Positions 1-6,390 of a DNA stretch of 64,000 nucleotides are shown here, piece by piece; positions within the stretch are counted from its first letter, which is position 1; the number at the start of each line of letters is the position of its first letter. The stretch is taken from the NCBI GenBank assembly GCA_003457135.1, contig DMSQ01000046.1:1-64000 (forward strand), in the 5' to 3' direction. The DNA is from Prolixibacteraceae bacterium. GTDB lineage: Bacteria > Bacteroidota > Bacteroidia > Bacteroidales > Prolixibacteraceae. The notes below the pieces were generated by a model. The model ran no database searches, had not been told where the DNA came from, and was given only the letters and a program-made list of their open reading frames with translations. The position numbers were made by a program, and so were the translations under genes.

Positions 1-254
1 AACGGAAACGGACGAAGCAAACTCAACTTTCAACAGATTGCCACATTCCGCTGCGCTCCATTCGCAATGACGCTGTTCAGATCGTCATTGCGAGTCCGAC
101 GAAGGAGGACGCGGCAATCTGTTCCTCAAACCTCACCCGTCATTGCGAGGTTGAGGTACGAAACCGAAGCAAACTCACGCTAATCAACAGATTGCTTCGT
201 GCCTCGCAATGACGCCGCTATGAAACGTCATTGGTAGGACGAAGGACGAAGCAA
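1..254. repeat. REP-like CGTCATTGCGAG repeat cluster
   Basis: There is no gene here. The stretch holds several units built from CGTCATTGCGAG and its complement CTCGCAATGACG, joined by GAAGCAA/TTGCTTCG words in both orientations. The last doublet, 188-254, reads CAGATTGCTTCGTGCCTCGC and continues through AACGTCATTGGTAGGACGAA. A nearly identical doublet begins at 567, immediately after the stop codon of the GIY-YIG gene. Short, imperfect palindromes of this type are dispersed in many bacterial genomes. Confidence 0.8.
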
Positions 255-272
255 ACTCAAATAAACAAGTTT

Positions 273-566
273 ATGGAACGTGGCGGATACATTTACATCT
301 TAACCAATAAAAACCAGACGGTACTTTACACGGGAGTGACCAGCAATCTTGGTAATCGAATCCATGAACACCGCACTGGATTTTACAAAGACTCTTTTAC
401 ATCAAGGTACAATATAACAAAGTTGGTGTATTACGAAGGATTCACTGACATTGAAGATGCTATTCACCGTGAGAAACAGATCAAAGCAGGTTCCCGTCAA
501 AAGAAACTGGACTTGATCAATGGATTTAATCCGGAATGGAAGGATTTGACTAATACGGTTGAATGA
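273..566 (+). CDS. GIY-YIG endonuclease domain protein
   Basis: This is a small, single-domain GIY-YIG nuclease of 97 residues. The N-terminal GGYIYILTNK segment and YTGVTSNLGNRIHEHR about ten residues later give the two halves of the GIY-YIG signature plus the catalytic-type Arg. A downstream Glu sits in HREKQIK, and the C-terminal NPEWKDL ending is usual for the stand-alone YhbQ-like family. I chose the ATG at 273 because upstream in-frame codons translate repeat DNA rather than conserved protein. The family cuts DNA, but the cellular role of stand-alone members is mostly unknown. The gene is tightly framed by matching REP-like doublets (188-254 and 567-631), which suggests it is part of a mobile or repeat-maintaining unit. 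Confidence 0.85.
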   Translation: MERGGYIYILTNKNQTVLYTGVTSNLGNRIHEHRTGFYKDSFTSRYNITKLVYYEGFTDIEDAIHREKQIKAGSRQKKLDLINGFNPEWKDLTNTVE

Positions 567-693
567 CAGATTGCTTCGTACCTCGCAATGACGCTCCGAT
601 GAAACGTCATTGGTAGGCACGAAGCAATCTGTTCGCACACCCCCGACTCCGTCATTGGTAGGTTGAGATACGAAACCGAAGCAATCCCGTCTA
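567..693. repeat. REP-like repeat cluster after GIY-YIG gene
   Basis: Starting at the base after the GIY-YIG stop codon, 567-631 repeats the doublet seen at 188-254: CAGATTGCTTCGTACCTCGC, then AACGTCATTGGTAGGCACGA, then AGCAATCTG. A further half unit with CGTCATTGGTAGGTTGAGAT and GAAGCAATC follows to about 690. The repeats stop where the YjbH-like remnant begins. Confidence 0.8.
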
Positions 694-831
694 ATGGCAG
701 ATTACAATGCCTGGGTTTTCAGTGCAGGCGATGAAGTTTTGTTTTTTAAACACCTATCCCTGTTTGGTCTGGCTTACGAGTTAAAATACCTTGCAGGAGG
801 ATTAGCCTACCGGTTTTATCTGAAAAAGTAA
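694..831 (+). pseudogene. 3'-terminal remnant of a YjbH-like gene
   Basis: This is an open stretch of 45 codons plus a stop. It matches the last part of the YjbH-domain protein at 10459-11169 and of the damaged copy at 1563-2266. Shared segments are SAGDEVLFFKHLSLFGLAYE and KYLAGGLAYRFYLKK. Everything 5' of this tail is missing and is replaced by repeat DNA. It is a gene fragment, not an independent gene. Together with the copy at 1563 it brackets the TA pair at 974-1535. Confidence 0.8.
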
Positions 832-921
832 GAGGAGAACCTCATCTTAACCACTTTTTGTGATCCCACCGCGATTTACCCAGTTTCATGATCAACACTT
901 TATTGGAAACAAAAAAAAATA

Positions 922-950
922 CATCCGAACGGATGCCACTTTTATATTTG
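922..950 (+). promoter_or_regulatory. Putative promoter and operator of the 974 TA pair
   Basis: TATATTTG at 943-950 matches the Bacteroidota -7 consensus TAnnTTTG, 24 bases before the ATG at 974. Just upstream is the inverted repeat CATCC-N4-GGATG (922-935), placed where an autorepressing antitoxin would bind. This assignment rests on motif and position only. Confidence 0.45.
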
Positions 951-973
951 TTATCTTCGTAAAAATAAAGTAA

Positions 974-1255
974 ATGAAAAATTTTCTCACATCAAAATTC
1001 AATAAAATGATGACACTGCAGTTTATACACGACCACAAAGGAAACACGACTGGTGTATTTATTCCTATTGAAGAATGGCAAACGTTGAAATTAAAATACT
1101 CCGATCTGCAAAAAGAGGAAGCAAAAAACTTCAATGAACCCAACACCTGGCAAAAGCAAATTCTGGATGACAGGTTATCAGATTATTACCAAAACCCAAG
1201 CGATGTAGCCGACTTTAATAAAACCATTGATGATATTGAAATATCAATTAGTTAA
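974..1255 (+). CDS. Putative antitoxin of ParE-type pair
   Basis: This is a 93-residue protein just upstream of, and overlapping, a RelE/ParE-family toxin gene, the usual antitoxin position. The N-terminal stretch around residues 13-35 (LQFIHDHKGNTTGVFIPIEE, then WQTLK) resembles Phd/YefM-style antitoxins, where a small beta-rich N-terminal domain binds DNA. The C-terminal half is charged and probably binds the toxin. Alternative starts at 1007 and 1010 would give about 81-82 residues and fit the conserved core better, but 974 is better placed behind the TATATTTG promoter. The gene looks intact. Antitoxin function is inferred mainly from the pairing. Confidence 0.65.
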   Translation: MKNFLTSKFNKMMTLQFIHDHKGNTTGVFIPIEEWQTLKLKYSDLQKEEAKNFNEPNTWQKQILDDRLSDYYQNPSDVADFNKTIDDIEISIS

Positions 1256-1535
1256 TCGCCCAAGTGACGAAACTGACATCAGGGAGGCTGTTGATTACTA
1301 TAAAAATATTTCACCGGAACTAGCCCATCGGTTTTTGTTTCGTATTCGGGAAGCTAAGACTTACATCGCCCTTTATCCGCTTGGATTCCAGGAAAAATAT
1401 AAAAACGTAAGAACCGTTTTATTAAAGCAATTCCCCTATCAAATTCACTACCTAATTGATGATTTGCACCAAAAAATTATTATCCTGGCTATAATTCATG
1501 CCTATAAAAACCCGATGGATTATTCTAATAGGTAG
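1230..1535 (+). CDS. RelE/ParE family toxin
   Basis: This protein of about 101 residues has the ParE/RelE-type fold signature: an N-terminal strand, the helical hairpin DIREAVDYYKNISPELAHRF, then a positively charged strand region (LLKQFPYQIHYLIDD) and the terminal IIHAYKNP motif. Proteins of this family poison gyrase (ParE) or cleave mRNA on the ribosome (RelE), and the sequence alone does not decide which. The start at 1230 overlaps the antitoxin by 26 bases, implying translational coupling. In-frame TTG codons at 1227 and 1236 are alternatives. The frame is intact, unlike the other two TA modules in this part of the window. Confidence 0.8.
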   Translation: MILKYQLVNRPSDETDIREAVDYYKNISPELAHRFLFRIREAKTYIALYPLGFQEKYKNVRTVLLKQFPYQIHYLIDDLHQKIIILAIIHAYKNPMDYSNR

Positions 1536-1562
1536 CTAACGGTAATCCAGCCCTGATCAAAT

Positions 1563-2266
1563 ATGCCGCACGTGTTTACCAAAAGAATCTTCCGCCTGTA
1601 TCAGGTGTATTCGCAGCCAATCGAAGGGACAACCGGATTGCTGAAAATACCTTCAGCAGAAATGCAGGCCGATGGCACTTTTATTGCTGGGGCCAATTAC
1701 CTGCCCGATGCCATTACACCTGTGAAATTCAATTACATTACTGGCAATTACTTTTTTAACATTACGTTTCTTCCGTTTATGGAATTTACCTACCGGGCAA
1801 CTTTGATGAGGTGGGAGGAAAATCATAATCAGGACCGGTCTTTTGGTTTGCGTTTCCGTTTGTTAAAAGAATCAAAAATTCTGCCTTCTATCGTTTTGGG
1901 AGGAAATGATCTGTTAGGTAGCAACCTAAAACCAGGAATACTGGATACGGGAGTTGTAAATGATTTTTTTAGTTCAATATTTATCGTGGGAACAAAACAT
2001 TTTATGCTATGTAATAATAGGATTGGATTTACATTGGGGATTGGCAATGGTGGAGTTCGAAAAACGAACTTAAACGGGGTGTTCGGCGGTGTTTCTTTAG
2101 TTCCTGCATTTCTGCCATCCATGCGGCTAATAGCAGATTATGATGCTGAGGTTATCAGTGCAGGCGCTGAAGTTTTGTTTTTTAAACACCTTTACCTGTT
2201 TGGTATGGCTTACGATTAAAATACCTTGCAGGAGGATTAGCCTACCGGTTTTATCTGAATAACTAA
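1563..2266 (+). pseudogene. 5'-truncated, frameshifted YjbH-domain gene
   Basis: From about 1613 the reading frame matches the intact YjbH-like gene at 10459-11169 almost throughout: QPIEGTTGLLKIPSAEMQ, FIAGANYLPDAITP, FFNITFLPFMEFTYR, GGVRKTNLNGVFGG. The intact copy starts with a signal peptide. Here that part is missing, and the reading frame runs back into unrelated codons after the ParE stop. Near 2213 one T is missing compared with the intact copy, so the frame ends early, while the conserved tail (KYLAGGLAYRFYLNN) continues in the next frame to 2266. It is therefore a pseudogene that can no longer be secreted normally. Confidence 0.8.
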
Positions 2267-2275
2267 AAGGCTTAC

Positions 2276-2383
2276 TGGTTCGGCGCCAACAAGTTCTACC
2301 TCAAAAACGGCTTTGTTTTGGCTACGCAAATTCGGATTCATGGAGATAGTATGTCGAATGTTTACATCAAAAAATTGGATTGA
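2276..2383 (+). pseudogene. 3'-terminal remnant of GNAT acetyltransferase gene
   Basis: Only the last 35 codons are present: WFGANKFYLKNGFVLATQIR followed by IHGDSMSNVYIKKLD and a stop. The A-N-K-F-Y-x-K-N-G-F motif is the C-terminal signature of GNAT N-acetyltransferases. A homologous tail occurs at 3151-3318, on the other side of the PIN toxin pair. No acetyl-CoA binding motif remains, so it cannot be functional. Confidence 0.7.
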
Positions 2384-2399
2384 AGTTCTACTTTACAAA

Positions 2400-2431
2400 T
2401 TTGTTTCACATCGGGTAATTAATTAAATTTG
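2400..2431 (+). promoter_or_regulatory. Putative promoter of the PIN TA pair
   Basis: TTTG at 2400-2403 and TAAATTTG at 2424-2431 are separated by 20 bases. This is the spacing of the Bacteroidota consensus TTTG-N19..21-TAnnTTTG, and it lies 21 bases before the ATG at 2453. Confidence 0.5.
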
Positions 2432-2452
2432 TGACAACTAAATTAGTTATAC

Positions 2453-2686
2453 ATGAAAGCGATTAATATTGAATTAGATAAAAGTCAGTTTTTGAAGATC
2501 ATCAATCAACTTGACGACAATGATAAATTTGAACTATTTAATGAACTTAAGAAATCATTATTTCTTAAACGATTTAATATACTACTAAAGTCAACCCGGA
2601 CAGATGAATTGACCATGGATGAAATTACCAAAGAAGTTGAATCTGTAAGGAAACAAAGGTATGAAGAAGGCAAACAAATCATTTAA
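2453..2686 (+). CDS. Putative antitoxin upstream of PIN toxin
   Basis: This is a 77-residue, highly charged, mostly helical protein. It overlaps by 26 bases the start of a PIN-domain gene (2661), the usual order for antitoxin and toxin in COG1569-type PIN pairs. The sequence (LKIINQLDDNDKFELFNELK, then TMDEITKEVESVRKQRYEEG) has no recognisable DNA-binding domain, and I do not assign a family. Its own frame is intact although the toxin partner is broken. Confidence 0.6.
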   Translation: MKAINIELDKSQFLKIINQLDDNDKFELFNELKKSLFLKRFNILLKSTRTDELTMDEITKEVESVRKQRYEEGKQII

Positions 2687-3085
2687 AGTCATTGTTGATA
2701 CTAACATTTGGATATCGTTCCTGATAGGAAAAAGCTTAAAAGGTCTTCAGGAATACATCAATTCTCAAACAGTTTAAATTGTAACATGCGACGAACAAAT
2801 TAAGGAATTGACTGAGGTTTTAAAAAGCCCAGGATTAGAAAATATTTCAATCCTGAACAAATCAGTGAATTTTTTGAGTTATTAGATGAATCGTCAGTAA
2901 ATGTTGTCATAAAAACAAAAACTGAACTTTGCAGAGATTTGAAAGACAATTACCTATTATCATTGGCAATAGACTCAAATGCAGATTTTTTAATAACCGG
3001 AGACAATGATTTATTAATACTTTCAAGAATTGAAAATACAAAAATTATAAAATACAGTGATTTTGAGAAAATCATTAATTTTTAA
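2661..3085 (+). pseudogene. PIN-domain toxin gene, broken by stop and frameshift
   Basis: The start reads KVIVDTNIWISFLIGKSLKG, a PIN ribonuclease N-terminus with the metal-binding DTN. An in-frame TAA follows codon 38 (after NSQTV). The frame continues with IVTCDEQIKELTEVLK and then shifts by one base near 2830. The remainder is FNPEQISEFFELLDES, DLKDNYLLSLAIDSNADFLI and TGDNDLLIL, containing the conserved acidic residues of the PIN active site. One nonsense change plus one frameshift make this a dead toxin gene. Confidence 0.8.
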
Positions 3086-3150
3086 GGTATGTCTCTATTT
3101 CGGTCAGCCCGACTTGTCAGGCTTCAGGAATCGGAATTCAATTGGTATAA

Positions 3151-3318
3151 ATGTTGGAAGAATACTTAAAACAAAACCAGATAACCAGTTATAAAGTAGT
3201 TGCAGGACAAGAATTCGTTGGAGCCAATAAATTCTATATCAGGAACGGATTTGTTTTGATTCAGCAAATAAAGATACACGGGGATAGTATGTCGAATGTG
3301 TATGTAATGGAACTTTAA
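3151..3318 (+). pseudogene. GNAT acetyltransferase C-terminal fragment
   Basis: This is a 55-codon open remnant beginning MLEEYLKQNQITSYKVVAGQ and continuing EFVGANKFYIRNGFVLIQQI and KIHGDSMSNVYVMEL. It is homologous to the 35-codon tail at 2276-2383 but extends further upstream. The N-terminal GNAT core is missing. The two fragments lie on either side of the PIN TA pair. Confidence 0.7.
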
Positions 3319-3634
3319 CAGATTTCCTGCCCGCCACACATGACATTTCCTTTGGCAGGCGGGCTTCACTCCTTCGTCATTCGCAATGACGCTGTTATGA
3401 ATCGTCATTGCGAGGAGGAGGAACGACAAAGCGGTGCCCTGAGTAGCGAAGCGTATCGAAGGGCGGTGTCCTGAGCGTGAAACAGTCGAAGGGCAATCTC
3501 ACGTTAATCAGTGGATTGCTTCGCTGCGTTCGCAATGACGATATGAATGTCAGTTCGGTTTCGGTTAAATGAGAAAGCCGGATTACCAGGCACAACCTGA
3601 TTTGAAGGATAGAAACAAATGATAACCTTTGAAC
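3319..3634. repeat. Mixed REP-like repeats
   Basis: There is no gene here. The stretch contains the CGTCATTGCGAG family in both orientations (about 3376-3415 and 3505-3545) and two copies of a CCTGAG...TCGAAGGGC unit (about 3437-3495). The latter is a common dispersed hairpin of the form GCCCTGAG...CGAAGGGC. A CCCGCC/GGCGGG inverted repeat lies at about 3330-3363. It borders the MNT/HEPN pair, as repeats border the other accessory genes. Confidence 0.75.
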
Positions 3635-3937
3635 ATGCGTCTAAGCGAATTTGAAATTGAGAGTATAAAAAGCCTGGCCAAACAGCATTTTGGAAGGAAT
3701 GCTCAGGTTTTTTTGTTTGGCTCCAGAACAATGAACCAACAGCGTGGTGGTGATATTGATTTATTAGTACGAAATCCGGAAGGCGAACAATTAACCATAC
3801 GTACAAAAATCAATTTTATTAGCGACCTGATTTTACTGATCGGTGAACAAAAGATTGATGTGGTATTGGAAAATCCGTTTGCCAGAAATTCAGGTTTTTT
3901 GAAAACCATTTATCAAACGGCGATACAACTATGCTAA
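3635..3937 (+). CDS. MNT-type nucleotidyltransferase
   Basis: This 100-residue minimal nucleotidyltransferase has the family signature VFLFGSRTMNQQRGGDIDLL: the GSR turn followed by the two metal-binding aspartates in DIDLL. A third acidic residue is probably in KIDVVLEN. In known MntA/HepT systems such proteins AMPylate and thereby silence the HEPN toxin encoded next to them. The ATG at 3635 is preferred over an upstream TTG at 3629. The stop overlaps the ATG of the HEPN-like frame at 3931 by seven bases, so the pair was translationally coupled. Confidence 0.75.
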   Translation: MRLSEFEIESIKSLAKQHFGRNAQVFLFGSRTMNQQRGGDIDLLVRNPEGEQLTIRTKINFISDLILLIGEQKIDVVLENPFARNSGFLKTIYQTAIQLC

Positions 3938-4262
3938 CCGAAGAAACTCGCGACAAATTAGCGGAAACATTGACTATTTGTGATTTGCATCATCAGCGGA
4001 TGATGTTTGCATATTTAAGTTTGAGAAGTATTTTCCCTTAACGGAATTCAACTTCAGTCAAATATCTCCCATTGAGCTGGCATTATTTGATCAATTGATT
4101 TATCGTTTTTCAAAACTTCAGGATAGCATGGGGTCACGTTTATTTAAGCAGCTACTTGAGATGCTTGAAGAAGACATTTCAGGTCTTCCTTTTATTGATA
4201 TCCTTCATAAAATGGAAAAACTGAATCTTTTGGATAGTGCAAAGGATTGGATAATCCCCTGA
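3931..4262 (+). pseudogene. HEPN-like partner gene, frameshifted and 3'-truncated
   Basis: The first 36 codons (MLTEETRDKLAETLTICDLH and on) run into a stop near 4039. The following frame continues as FPLTEFNFSQISPIELALFD, QLIYRFSKLQDSMGSRLFKQ and LLEMLEEDISGLPFIDILHK, ending at DWIIP with a stop at 4260-4262. In intact HEPN toxins the RNase motif R-x4-6-H comes after this point, and it is absent. The gene thus carries a frameshift and lacks its catalytic tail. Assignment to the HEPN class relies on the partner and the helical pattern, so I am moderately sure of it. Confidence 0.6.
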
Positions 4263-4301
4263 TTTCATCCCAAACCATAACGAATTACCCCTAATCAAAA
4301 C

Positions 4302-4901
4302 ATGTTTATTAAGCGGACTTTCGACCTCATCGCATCCTTCCTTGGCTTATTGATTTTATTGCCGGTGTTGCTGGTCATCGCTATCCTGATTAAAGTAAGG
4401 ATGCCCGGCCCCGTATTTTTTATTCAGGATCGGGTTGGCCGAAATGGCAGGCTTTTTAAAATGGTTAAATTCAGAACAATGAAATTATACCATGATGGCA
4501 GTTCTGTTTCGGTAAAGGGTGAAAGCCGGATTACTCCCCTGGGAGCAAAACTCCGCAAATACAAACTCGATGAATTGCCCGAATTGTGGAACGTGTTAAA
4601 AGGAGACATGAGCCTGGTAGGTCCCCGCCCCGATGTTCCTGGATATGCGGATATACTGAAAGGAAACAACCGGTTGATCTTATCGCTTCGACCGGGCATT
4701 ACCGGTGTGGCAAGCCTAAAATACGCCAATGAAGAAGAAGTATTGGCTTTGCAGGAAGACCCTATCCGGTACAATAAAGAAGTGATTTATCCCGATAAGG
4801 TTCGGATTAATTTAAAATATCTGGAAAAGCAGAGCCTCTGGCTCGATCTCCGCATTATTTTTTGCACCATTTTTAGCCGCGATTTGAAGGGGTTTGATTA
4901 A
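4302..4901 (+). CDS. Initiating sugar-1-phosphate transferase (PglC/WcfS-like)
   Basis: This 199-residue monotopic phosphoglycosyl transferase is the size of PglC and lacks the extra N-terminal membrane domain of WcaJ/WbaP. The N-terminal re-entrant membrane helix (residues 8-30) is followed by GPVFFIQDRVGRNGR and FKMVKFRTMK, then KYKLDELPELWNVLKGDMSL and VGPRP, the catalytic core with its Asp-Glu pair. It transfers a sugar phosphate from UDP-sugar to undecaprenyl phosphate at the inner membrane, starting repeat-unit synthesis. With the aminotransferase and dehydratase downstream it forms the same trio as WcfS/WcfR/CapD in Bacteroides fragilis polysaccharide A, so the substrate may be a 4-amino-4,6-dideoxy-HexNAc. 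Confidence 0.9.
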   Translation: MFIKRTFDLIASFLGLLILLPVLLVIAILIKVRMPGPVFFIQDRVGRNGRLFKMVKFRTMKLYHDGSSVSVKGESRITPLGAKLRKYKLDELPELWNVLKGDMSLVGPRPDVPGYADILKGNNRLILSLRPGITGVASLKYANEEEVLALQEDPIRYNKEVIYPDKVRINLKYLEKQSLWLDLRIIFCTIFSRDLKGFD

Positions 4902-4908
4902 CAATTCC

Positions 4909-4989
4909 GTCACATAAATGTGACAGCAAAGGATAGTGCACTAATGTTGAATTCTGTACTATCCTTTGCCGTTAGGCTTTAGCCAACGG
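4909..4989 (+). promoter_or_regulatory. Three consecutive hairpins in leader of aminotransferase gene
   Basis: Three inverted repeats follow one another between the transferase stop and the next gene. They are GTCACAT-N2-ATGTGAC (4909-4924), the 12-bp stem GCAAAGGATAGT/ACTATCCTTTGC (4926-4969) and CCGTT-A-GGCT with AGCCAACGG (4968-4989). None is followed by a T tract, so they do not look like a standard terminator. They may protect or separate transcripts, or be dispersed repeat DNA. Confidence 0.5.
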
Positions 4990-5018
4990 ACATGCAATAA
5001 ACAATCAACTAAATATTT

Positions 5019-6161
5019 ATGAAATCCAAAATATGGCTCTCCTCCCCACACATGGGAGGTTCAGAAAAAACCTTTGTACAGGAAGCTTTTGACACCAACT
5101 GGATTGCGCCGCTTGGCCCGCATGTGAACGGATTTGAAAGCGATATCCAACATTACACCGGAGCGCGCCACGCGGCCGCACTTAGTTCAGGAACGGCAGC
5201 CATCCACCTCGCGCTTATACTGCTCGACGTTAAAGCCGGTGATGTGGTAATCTGTCAAAGTATGACCTTTACGGCATCGGCCAATCCCATTATTTACCAG
5301 GCGGCGACACCGGTCTTTGTGGACAGTGAAACAGAAACCTGGAATATGAATCCCGAATATCTGGAACAAGCCATTCAGGATCAATTATCAAAAGGGAAAA
5401 AGCCCAAGGCAATTATTCCGGTTCACCTGTATGGAATGCCTGCCCAAATGGATCAGATATTAACTGTTGCAGGGAAATATGATATTCCGGTTATCGAGGA
5501 TGCAGCCGAAGCAATTGGATCACGCATCAACGGAAAATCCTGTGGCTCATTCGGAAAATTTAGCATACTGAGTTTCAACGGAAATAAGATTATAACGACC
5601 AGTGGCGGCGGTGCGTTGCTTTCGGATGATGGTGATTATATCCGCCAGGCCAGGTTTCTCTCGACCCAGGCACGCGATCGTGCGCCCCATTATGAACATA
5701 CCCAAATCGGGTATAATTACCGGATGAGCAATGTATTGGCCGGAATCGGCAGGGGACAGATGGAAGTTCTCGATGAACGGGTAGCTGCCCGTCGCAGAAA
5801 TTTTGAGCGGTATGCTTTCTATTTTGAAAAGGTGAACCTGAATGGATATCATATCGGATTTCAACCCGAACCTGCAGGGTACCATTCAAACCGGTGGCTG
5901 ACTGCCATTACTGTTGATCCGGCAACAAATAAGGGAATCACCCGTGAGGCTCTTCTTAGAGCTTTTGAACTGGAAAATATCGAATGCCGGCTCCTGTGGA
6001 AACCAATGCACCTGCAACCTGTGTTTCAGGACTATCCGTTTTACGGCAACGGAATCAGCGGATATATATTCGATACCGGCCTTTGCTTACCATCAGGTTC
6101 CAATCTTACTGACGACGATTTTGATCGTATTTTCTCGGTACTCGACAGTGTTTTCAGGTAA
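5019..6161 (+). CDS. DegT/DnrJ/EryC1/StrS aminotransferase (PglE/WcfR-like)
   Basis: This is a PLP-dependent sugar aminotransferase of 380 residues. SSGTAAIHLAL near residue 57 binds the cofactor phosphate. VIEDAAEAIGS carries the conserved Asp, and FNGNKIITTSGGG contains the Schiff-base Lys. The C-terminal half has the family HLQPVF motif. It transfers an amino group to C4 of a UDP-4-keto-6-deoxy sugar, the product of the dehydratase encoded at 6391. The start is the ATG behind an AT-rich leader. No PglD-type acetyltransferase follows, so the amino group may stay free (charged) in the final glycan. Confidence 0.9.
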   Translation: MKSKIWLSSPHMGGSEKTFVQEAFDTNWIAPLGPHVNGFESDIQHYTGARHAAALSSGTAAIHLALILLDVKAGDVVICQSMTFTASANPIIYQAATPVFVDSETETWNMNPEYLEQAIQDQLSKGKKPKAIIPVHLYGMPAQMDQILTVAGKYDIPVIEDAAEAIGSRINGKSCGSFGKFSILSFNGNKIITTSGGGALLSDDGDYIRQARFLSTQARDRAPHYEHTQIGYNYRMSNVLAGIGRGQMEVLDERVAARRRNFERYAFYFEKVNLNGYHIGFQPEPAGYHSNRWLTAITVDPATNKGITREALLRAFELENIECRLLWKPMHLQPVFQDYPFYGNGISGYIFDTGLCLPSGSNLTDDDFDRIFSVLDSVFR

Positions 6162-6352
6162 TAGGTGAGTTGAAATAAACTAATTTACTGTCGGAAAATA
6201 CCTATTGATTCTACTGTTTAGATGTTTTAATTTTATTACATCTAACATTTTTTCACCCCAAATTATCATGAAATTTTATTTACCGTGCTTCCACCCTAAT
6301 CATTCTTCTGCAACACACCCGATAAAGGTGTGCCTAACCCTAAATCCGTTTA

Positions 6353-6367
6353 TTCCCGATTCGGGAA
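6353..6367. other. Short palindrome before the dehydratase gene
   Basis: TTCCCGA-T-TCGGGAA lies 23 bases before the start of the dehydratase gene. An ACACACC/GGTGTG(C) stem lies slightly upstream (about 6313-6332). The rest of the 229-base gap shows no convincing gene. A role in RNA structure is possible but unproven. Confidence 0.35.
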
Positions 6368-6390
6368 ATTTATTCTTTAAGATTTAAACT

